Below, in pieces: positions 36,157 to 41,526 of a DNA stretch of 41,526 bases. The stretch comes from Chromatiaceae bacterium (GTDB taxonomy: Bacteria; Pseudomonadota; Gammaproteobacteria; Chromatiales; Chromatiaceae). The translations under genes were made by a program, and so were the position numbers. The notes under the pieces are model-generated. The model made no database searches and was not told the DNA's origin. It saw nothing but the letters and a program-made list of their open reading frames with translations. The stretch is taken from NCBI GenBank assembly GCA_022340805.1, contig JAJDNF010000032.1, forward strand, positions 1 through 41,526, read 5' to 3'. Position 1 is the first letter of the stretch. Every line of letters starts with the position of its first letter.

Positions 36157-37011
36157 TCATTTGGGTAGACGCTCGATCCAGTCGCGCGACCATGCTGCCA
36201 CCTGGTCGCGCCAGAGCGCACGCGAGAAGGTGTGATCGGCCTCTTCCAGTCGCTGCACCGTCACCCTCCCCGACCCCATCCATCGTTGCCAGGCTGCGGA
36301 CTCCGCGACCCGGAGTTCATACTCCCGCGCGGTCAGGTCCTGGCCACTGAGTATCACCAGCGTCGCACCGGAAAACCCGATCTGGGCATCGCGCAGCCGC
36401 ACCGGCAGCGCGCGCTCGTCACGCGCCGGCCGGGTAAAGCCATCGCCGCGCCGGGTATGAGCCAGCTTGCGTATGAAATCACGTAGCGCAGCAGTCGCAT
36501 CGAACTGCATCGTCAGCACCTTGCGCCAGAACGCACGACTGAGCACGCGCTGCAGGTAGTAGTGCTTGATGAATGCCTGCGCCTCGCCCTCGAGGGTCCG
36601 AACCCAGGGATTCAATGCGATCTGCCCCACCACGCGCTCATCGGTGGCGGCATAAAACGCATTCGCGCTGGCCGCATCGCAAAGCCCCCACAGCACGACC
36701 CGCTGCAATCCGGCGGAGTTCGCGGCGTAGCAGTCGAGCGCCGCACGGATATCGTCCGCGACCTGCTCGAAATCGCGCGCAACGCCATCACTGTCGCCCA
36801 TGCCGCGATAGTCGAAGCGGAACACCGGGATGCCCGCGGCGGCAAGATCACGTGCCAGCAACACAAACTGCCGATGGCTTCCGACCCGATACTGCGGGCC
36901 GCCGACCAGCAACAGCACGCCAATATCCCCGGCAGCGATGAAGGGCTGATGCAGGATCCCCAGAAGCTGGTCTCCCGCGCAGTCAAAGAAAACCGGCCGT
37001 TCTTCTGCCAT
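36157..37011 (-). CDS. Alpha/beta hydrolase 1, exosortase A system-associated
   Basis: A 284-residue alpha/beta hydrolase resembling TIGR03100. The oxyanion region is LLLVGGPQYRVGSHRQF and the nucleophile elbow is GLCDAASA (109-116), with Cys111 where Ser is usual; D and H candidates are ILSGQDLT and EADHTFSRA. No signal peptide. Last gene of the minus-strand ACP-hydrolase 2-hydrolase 1 run, 6 nt after hydrolase 2. Probably acts on a thioester or ester in the pathway, an inference. Confidence 0.87.
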   Translation of the reverse strand: MAEERPVFFDCAGDQLLGILHQPFIAAGDIGVLLLVGGPQYRVGSHRQFVLLARDLAAAGIPVFRFDYRGMGDSDGVARDFEQVADDIRAALDCYAANSAGLQRVVLWGLCDAASANAFYAATDERVVGQIALNPWVRTLEGEAQAFIKHYYLQRVLSRAFWRKVLTMQFDATAALRDFIRKLAHTRRGDGFTRPARDERALPVRLRDAQIGFSGATLVILSGQDLTAREYELRVAESAAWQRWMGSGRVTVQRLEEADHTFSRALWRDQVAAWSRDWIERLPK

Positions 37012-37017
37012 TGCCTG

Positions 37018-37824
37018 TCAGTCGCCGAGCAGGTTCATCACGCGTTGCGCGATCGCCGGGCAGCGGGCGATTTCCTGCGTCGCCCAGAACTGGTCGCAGA
37101 CCATCACCGTGCTATTCACCGCAATGCCTGATGCGCGCCATTGGTCGACGATTCGCTGGCTCACCGGCATCAGCGGCCGATCGGCCTGTGGCGCCAGCTC
37201 GATCCAGTTCACCTGTTCGACGGCACCTGCTGGCATCTGCAGCAGTGCCAGTGACTCCATTCCGCTGGCCAGTTCGCCGGAAAGGCGATACCCGGCGACC
37301 TCGAGGAACTCGCCATCCGCGAGCCGCTGGCGCAGCTGAGCGGCAGTCTCCTTCTCTCCGCCGCCCATCAGACCCGCTGCCAACCTCAGGCGCAGCATCT
37401 GGGTGAGCTGTTGGCGACCCTCGCTCACTGGTTGCAGCAGGGTCAGGGAACGCATCGCATGCCTTGCGGCCAGGTCGGCGGCCAACAGGGCGCCGGCGCG
37501 CAGGGCCACCACATCCAGCGGTGATTCGGACTGCATTCGCGCAACTGCCGCGTCGAGATCCGATCGCCAGATATCGATCGTCGCATCGCCGAAATCACCT
37601 TCACTGTCGCCCGTCCCGTAAAGGTCCGGCATCAGGACCTCACTCCCGGCGTCCGCCGCCGCGCGCACGATAGCCGCGAGCACATGGCGTGACTTGTTCA
37701 TTTCCTCGGCAAACGGTGGCACCACCAGCATGCGTCGTCGCGCTGCCGCCGACGGCGCATCGGACAAGGCCCCGGTGCAAAAGATTCTGCCTGCCACGCT
37801 GCGCGCGAAGAAAGCCGTACGCAT
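37018..37824 (-). CDS. Alpha/beta hydrolase 2, exosortase A system-associated
   Basis: A 268-residue protein resembling TIGR03101. It shows MLVVPPFAEEMNKSRHV near the N-terminus and MPDLYGTGDSEGDF, typical of this hydrolase family. The elbow position reads ALRAGALLA, with Ala at the usual nucleophile place, so a classical Ser triad is not visible. The frame is open far upstream (to 39732), but that part is antisense to the amidotransferase; the ATG at 37824, 14 nt after the ACP stop, is the real start. Confidence 0.87.
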   Translation of the reverse strand: MRTAFFARSVAGRIFCTGALSDAPSAAARRRMLVVPPFAEEMNKSRHVLAAIVRAAADAGSEVLMPDLYGTGDSEGDFGDATIDIWRSDLDAAVARMQSESPLDVVALRAGALLAADLAARHAMRSLTLLQPVSEGRQQLTQMLRLRLAAGLMGGGEKETAAQLRQRLADGEFLEVAGYRLSGELASGMESLALLQMPAGAVEQVNWIELAPQADRPLMPVSQRIVDQWRASGIAVNSTVMVCDQFWATQEIARCPAIAQRVMNLLGD

Positions 37825-37838
37825 GCAAGGACCCGTGT

Positions 37839-38084
37839 TCAGACCTTGCTTTGCACGAAGGCCGTCAGGTTGCCGAGGGTCTCGAAGGTCTCTCCGGTGA
37901 TGTCGTCGTCCTCGACACAGATGCCGAGCTGGTCTTCGAGGGCGGTGATCACACTGACCACCGCCATGGAATCGAATTCGGGGATGTTGCCGAGTAATGC
38001 CGTCTCGGGCTCGAGTCTGGCCGTGCGGTCGCCAAGCTGCAGGACGTCGCCGACGATCTGCCGCACCTGTTCGAATGTTGCCAT
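37839..38084 (-). CDS. Acyl carrier protein, exosortase A system-associated
   Basis: An 81-residue acidic carrier protein. The phosphopantetheine attachment site is S39 in EFDSMAVV (the DSM variant of DSL), in the standard four-helix layout, ending near residue 81. First gene of the minus-strand run with hydrolases 2 and 1, and divergent from the amidotransferase. It is not near fatty-acid synthesis genes, so it is a dedicated carrier. An extended -10 promoter lies upstream. Confidence 0.92.
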   Translation of the reverse strand: MATFEQVRQIVGDVLQLGDRTARLEPETALLGNIPEFDSMAVVSVITALEDQLGICVEDDDITGETFETLGNLTAFVQSKV

Positions 38085-38127
38085 CAGAAATGAGATTCCA
38101 CTTGCATGTAAACCGGACAGGCCTCGC

Positions 38128-38133
38128 AGTATA
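38128..38133 (-). promoter_or_regulatory. Extended -10 element of the ACP-hydrolase transcript
   Basis: On the minus strand TGCTATACT contains TATACT (5 of 6 to the consensus) preceded by TGC, an extended -10. It is 44 nt before the ACP start. No -35 box is evident. Confidence 0.35.
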
Positions 38134-38157
38134 GCAAAGCAGCCTGCGCAGGCATGC

Positions 38158-38187
38158 TTGGGGGCACCTGCGGCAGTGGTGCATAAT
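38158..38187 (+). promoter_or_regulatory. Possible promoter of the amidotransferase gene
   Basis: TTGGGG (38158-38163), 18 nt, then CATAAT (38182-38187, 5 of 6), about 100 nt before the GTG start. The -35 match is only 3 of 6. Confidence 0.25.
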
Positions 38188-38289
38188 CGGCGGCCAATTG
38201 CAGACCTGCCGAACTGGTGCCGTGTCGCGGATGCGCCCTGAATATTGTCGGCGTCGCTGGCCGTTCACCCCGAGTTGAGGAACTGAGAC

Positions 38290-40122
38290 GTGATCATTCC
38301 AGGAGTTGCCGGCCGAATTTCGGGTGACGGTTCGAAGACTGCAGATCCTGCCGACACCGCGGCTCTGGAATGGCTTGCGCCATGGGCGGTATGTGCGCAA
38401 CTGGCGGTGCCCGGGCTCAGTGCCGCTACCGTGCAGGGGTGGGTGCTGCACGATGGCGAAGTATGCTGCGGGGTTTCGGGCAATATCGACTGGCTGGATT
38501 ATGAAATCGCCGATACCCAGCTGAAACGGAATCCGGCATACGCACTGCAACATGCCTACCGCCGCCACGGCCTCGATCTGCTTGCCGTGATCGGCGGACG
38601 CTTCGCGCTGTTTCTGTGGGACAGTGCCGGCAAGACCGGGCTGGTTGCCGGCGACCGGTTTGGCCAGATGCCGGTGTTCTGGTCTTCGACAGCGGACGAT
38701 GAGTTGCTGTTCGGTCCGACCGCCACCTCGGTAATCCGGTTGTCCGGGGAGACGGCGAGCCTGTCCGATCAGGGTCTGTTCGATTACCTCTACTGCCACA
38801 TGGTGCCGGGTCCAGACACGATCTTCGTTGGGGTCCACAAGCTGATGGCGGCGCATGCGCTGATCGCCAGAAACGGCAAATGGCAGCTGAGCCGATATTG
38901 GGAACCCGACTTCAGAGAGCATGCAGATGCCTCCCTGGCAGACGCAGGCGAGGAAATGCTGGGGCTGCTTGGCAGCTCGGTCGCCCGCCTGGCCAACGGC
39001 AGCGATACCGGGGCCTTTCTGAGCGGGGGTCTGGACAGCTCCACGGTAGCGGGACTGCTGGCCCGACATCGCCCACGCCCGAAGACCTACTCGATTGGAT
39101 TCGACGCGGACGGTTACGACGAGACGGCCTATGCGAAACTCGCCAGCGAGCACTTCGACACCGACTTGCGGACCTATTACGTCACGCCGGAAGACGTGCT
39201 CGCGGCCCTGCCCAAGATCGCCGGTGCCTACGACGAGCCGTTCGGCAACTCCTCCGCCCTGCCGGCCTATTTCTGCGCACGCCTCGCCGCCGCGGATGGC
39301 CGGCGACGGCTGCTGGCCGGTGATGGTGGTGACGAGCTTTTCGCCGGCAACGAACGCTACGCAAAGCAGAGCGTGTTTGAACACTACGCCAGATTGCCAG
39401 CATGGGGACGCCGGCTGGTTCTGGAGCCATTGATCGACAAGCTTCTGCCCCAGAACATGGCTCTGGTCGGCAAGGCCCGTAGCTATATTCAACAGGCCAA
39501 GGTGCCATTGCCGGACCGGCTTCAGACCTACAATTTTCTCAACCAATTCGGCGCCGAGCAGATCTTGACGCCCGAGTTCTGGGACCGCATCGATCCGCAG
39601 CACCCGATCGAGCTCGATCGCGAGCTCTACCACCATCCCCGCAATGCCTCCAAACTGAACCGCATGCTGTATCTGGATTGGCATCACACCTTGGCGGACA
39701 ACGACCTGCGCAAGGTCAACCGCATGTGCCAACTCGCTGGTATCGAAGTCGAGTACCCGATGCTGGATGACCGCCTGGTCGAGTTCTCTACGCGGGTCTC
39801 ATCGGGTCGAAAGATGCACCGCAACAGACTGCGTGACTTCTACAAGCGCGCGGTCGCGGACTTTCTGCCGCGCGAGATCATCAACAAATCGAAGCATGGC
39901 TTCGGACTTCCCTTCGGCGTCTGGATGGCGGAACACACCGGGCTCGAGGAGCTCGCGCTGGACAACCTGGCGCGAATGAAACGGCGCCGCTATGTGCGCG
40001 CCGAATTCATCGATGAAATCATCCGACGACACCGCGAACACCATGCCGGTTACTATGGCGAATTCATCTGGGTCCTGACGATGCTGGAACTGTGGCTCAC
40101 CGCGCAGGGCTACGAGCCCTAG
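38290..40122 (+). CDS. Asparagine synthase-like amidotransferase without N-terminal Cys
   Basis: A 610-residue protein with an asparagine-synthetase layout. The C-terminal ATP-pyrophosphatase domain is intact: FLSGGLDSS (243-251) and GDGGDELFAGNERY. The N-terminal domain (1-230) keeps the class II glutaminase fold (GRFALFLWDSAGKTGLVAGDRFGQMP would be its core strand and loop, split here as GRFALFLWDS and VAGDRFGQMP), but the protein starts MIIPGVAGRIS instead of MCGI, so the nucleophilic Cys is absent, and NGEIYNF is replaced by GNIDW. It probably uses free ammonia or another amine. The GTG start follows GAGGA at 38277. It resembles exosortase-associated amidotransferases (TIGR03108-like). 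Divergent from the ACP gene. Confidence 0.85.
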   Translation: MIIPGVAGRISGDGSKTADPADTAALEWLAPWAVCAQLAVPGLSAATVQGWVLHDGEVCCGVSGNIDWLDYEIADTQLKRNPAYALQHAYRRHGLDLLAVIGGRFALFLWDSAGKTGLVAGDRFGQMPVFWSSTADDELLFGPTATSVIRLSGETASLSDQGLFDYLYCHMVPGPDTIFVGVHKLMAAHALIARNGKWQLSRYWEPDFREHADASLADAGEEMLGLLGSSVARLANGSDTGAFLSGGLDSSTVAGLLARHRPRPKTYSIGFDADGYDETAYAKLASEHFDTDLRTYYVTPEDVLAALPKIAGAYDEPFGNSSALPAYFCARLAAADGRRRLLAGDGGDELFAGNERYAKQSVFEHYARLPAWGRRLVLEPLIDKLLPQNMALVGKARSYIQQAKVPLPDRLQTYNFLNQFGAEQILTPEFWDRIDPQHPIELDRELYHHPRNASKLNRMLYLDWHHTLADNDLRKVNRMCQLAGIEVEYPMLDDRLVEFSTRVSSGRKMHRNRLRDFYKRAVADFLPREIINKSKHGFGLPFGVWMAEHTGLEELALDNLARMKRRRYVRAEFIDEIIRRHREHHAGYYGEFIWVLTMLELWLTAQGYEP

Positions 40123-40150
40123 CCGGCGAGATCCGGACCGTAGGCATGGA

Positions 40151-41089
40151 TCAGATCAGGCCGAAATGGCAGCGCACCAGATCGACGGAAAAGCGGTCCA
40201 GATTGCTGTGCCACGGCGTGAATCTCGGTATCTCGAAACGGTCGGTCGCGGCATCCAGCGTCCCCCAGTCGGTTGCCACGGCCGCATGGAAGCCCGCCTG
40301 CCGCACCATCTCGACGTGCTCGGCACGATAGTCCTTGCCACGCTTGCCATTCGGATAGGCGAACAAGGTCACATCGGTCTGGATAGTCTCCTCGAGTTCG
40401 CGCCGCCCCCGCTCGATCTCCTCGCGGGCCTGCGCATCGCTGAGTGAGGCCAGAATCGGATGTAAGCGGGTGTGGCCACCGATGGTCGAGGCAGGAGCTG
40501 CCGCGAGCGCACGCAACTGCTGGGTCGTCAGCATCAGGTCTGTCGGCAGACCGTTGACCCTGGCGGACAATTGGTCGACCCTTGCCTGGCGGTCGGCCGG
40601 CTCCAGGTGCTTCCAAGCCGCAATGATCAGCGACGCGGCCTCGCGTCGCGAATTCCAATCCGTCAACGTCACGTGGCTGCGGTCTGGCAGATCCAGTTCA
40701 TGGCGCCCCGCGTGCAGACGACGCATCGTCTCGATGATCGAGTCGTTCCACATGCGCCCCCCGTCGATGAAGCCGCTGGCCACGAAAAACGTCGCCGGTA
40801 TCCCAAACTCGGCAAGGATGGGCATAGCGACCGTATAGTTATCGGCATAACCGTCATCGAAGGTGACGCTGACTGTTCGACCGGGAAGATCACCGCATGA
40901 GCTGCGTCGCACGGCCTCATCCAGGCTGATCAGCCGAAAATTCGTGGCCAGCATCGCGGCCAGGCGGCGGAACCAATCGGCGGTCGGCTCGCTTGGGTTC
41001 ATCGGGTCCCTGTCCACGAGGACGCGATGGAAGATCAGCGTGTGGTGCCGCGCGCGCCGCATCAGGTGCGCAGCCAGTCTTGCGATCAC
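40151..41089 (-). CDS. Polysaccharide deacetylase family protein (NodB domain)
   Basis: A 312-residue carbohydrate esterase 4-type protein. The metal/catalytic motif SVTFDDGYADN (D78, D79) and the second metal motif IGGHTRLHP are present, with FAYPNGKRGKDY later. No signal peptide is obvious. The GTG start at 41089 overlaps the O-antigen-ligase-like stop by 4 nt (GTGA), so both belong to one minus-strand transcript. Probably removes N-acetyl groups from an exopolysaccharide intermediate. Confidence 0.87.
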   Translation of the reverse strand: MIARLAAHLMRRARHHTLIFHRVLVDRDPMNPSEPTADWFRRLAAMLATNFRLISLDEAVRRSSCGDLPGRTVSVTFDDGYADNYTVAMPILAEFGIPATFFVASGFIDGGRMWNDSIIETMRRLHAGRHELDLPDRSHVTLTDWNSRREAASLIIAAWKHLEPADRQARVDQLSARVNGLPTDLMLTTQQLRALAAAPASTIGGHTRLHPILASLSDAQAREEIERGRRELEETIQTDVTLFAYPNGKRGKDYRAEHVEMVRQAGFHAAVATDWGTLDAATDRFEIPRFTPWHSNLDRFSVDLVRCHFGLI

Positions 41090-41526
41090 GCATGCCCCTG
41101 CGATAGCTGCAACTTCTCCGCCAGCGTCTTGGGCTTGGTCTCCCAGACGCCTTCGCGCACCAGCAACTGCCGCAACAGCAGCACAATCGCGGCCAGATGC
41201 CAGGGCAGGTCATAGTAGGCCAGGCTGAGGAATGCGCCGCCCGTACCGTAGGCGACCAGCGACACCTGGATCATTTTCGCCAGGTCCGAGACCCAGCGGT
41301 AATTCTGATCGGTGTCGGCAACGCGTGACACCCTCTTGGCCAAGAAAAACACCCCGGTAAATATGCCCACGAACATCAGGAATCCAATCCAGCCATGGTC
41401 GGCGATGACTCCAAAATAGATGCTATGCGCGACCAGGACCTTGGTCGCATCCGGAGAATACCTGGCATAGGTGTTGGCCGACCAGGAGTTGAACCCGGCG
41501 CCGGTGACGCGGTCGTTGGCAGCGTT
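41086..41526 (-). CDS. O-antigen ligase-like protein, exosortase A-associated, C-terminal part
   Basis: The final 146 codons of a membrane protein whose N-terminus lies beyond the right edge. The segment NDRVTGAGFNSWSANTYARY, then AHSIYFGVIADHGWIGF, matches the conserved periplasmic loop of Wzy/WaaL-type ligases, specifically the exosortase-A-associated putative O-glycosylation ligase family (TIGR03097-like). Hydrophobic helices follow (LMFVGIFTGVFFLA, and another around LPWHLAAIVLLL). It probably polymerises or transfers glycan. Confidence 0.8.
   Translation of the reverse strand, partial: NAANDRVTGAGFNSWSANTYARYSPDATKVLVAHSIYFGVIADHGWIGFLMFVGIFTGVFFLAKRVSRVADTDQNYRWVSDLAKMIQVSLVAYGTGGAFLSLAYYDLPWHLAAIVLLLRQLLVREGVWETKPKTLAEKLQLSQGHA

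Noticed and set aside
37825..39732. Very long minus-strand open frame continuing upstream of hydrolase 2
   Set aside because: It runs antisense to the ACP leader and to the well-supported amidotransferase, and its residues resemble no family. The hydrolase starts at ATG 37824.
38290..40122. Plain asparagine synthetase AsnB
   Set aside because: The N-terminal nucleophile Cys is absent and the neighbours are exosortase-A-associated genes.

Overview
The window is high-GC, densely coded DNA from a gammaproteobacterium, probably an environmental member related to sulfur-oxidising or purple-sulfur lineages. That placement is an inference from gene content: sdhCDAB with SdhE, YjgA/DarP, YceH, Tag, RecJ and an exosortase-A (PEP-CTERM) exopolysaccharide locus. 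I could not check taxonomy by search.

Layout. 1-650: broken CYTH-type gene (minus). 939-1142: cold-shock protein with its own terminator (minus). 1323-3964: IorAB-type molybdenum hydroxylase (plus). 4031-8940: minus-strand operon of binding protein, fused ABC permease, ATPase and a histidine phosphatase, probably importing a phosphorylated compound or iron. 9123-12158: yceH (minus), tag and sdaA (plus). 12283-14935: CapA-type metallophosphoesterase and glycerate 2-kinase (minus). 15223-18703: class V aminotransferase, long-chain acyl-CoA ligase and YciA thioesterase (plus). 18793-22592: PCu(A)C copper chaperone, a complete DctPQM TRAP transporter and a small unknown protein, closed by a terminator. 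22593-22945: non-coding, with two 74-bp copies of a palindromic intergenic repeat. 22946-27463: sdhC-D-A-B, a PAPS-dependent sulfotransferase and sdhE in one minus-strand array. 27648-29893: yjgA-recJ (minus).

From about 30 kb the content turns towards envelope polysaccharide: an Sfp-type phosphopantetheinyl transferase, galE, uppP, a secreted trypsin-like protease, then an exosortase-A-associated cluster. This holds an acyl-CoA/AMP ligase and a PLP decarboxylase (plus), an acyl carrier protein with two alpha/beta hydrolases (minus), an asparagine-synthase-like amidotransferase lacking the usual N-terminal Cys (plus), a polysaccharide deacetylase, and the C-terminus of an O-antigen-ligase-like protein running off the right edge. 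The exosortase itself is not in the window.

The most interesting system is this ACP/ligase/decarboxylase/hydrolase/amidotransferase set. Its parts look like a carrier-protein pathway that activates a small acid or amino acid and may attach it to an exopolysaccharide or protein-linked glycan, with the PPTase, GalE and UppP nearby as plausible suppliers. The second is the sulfotransferase placed between sdhB and sdhE.
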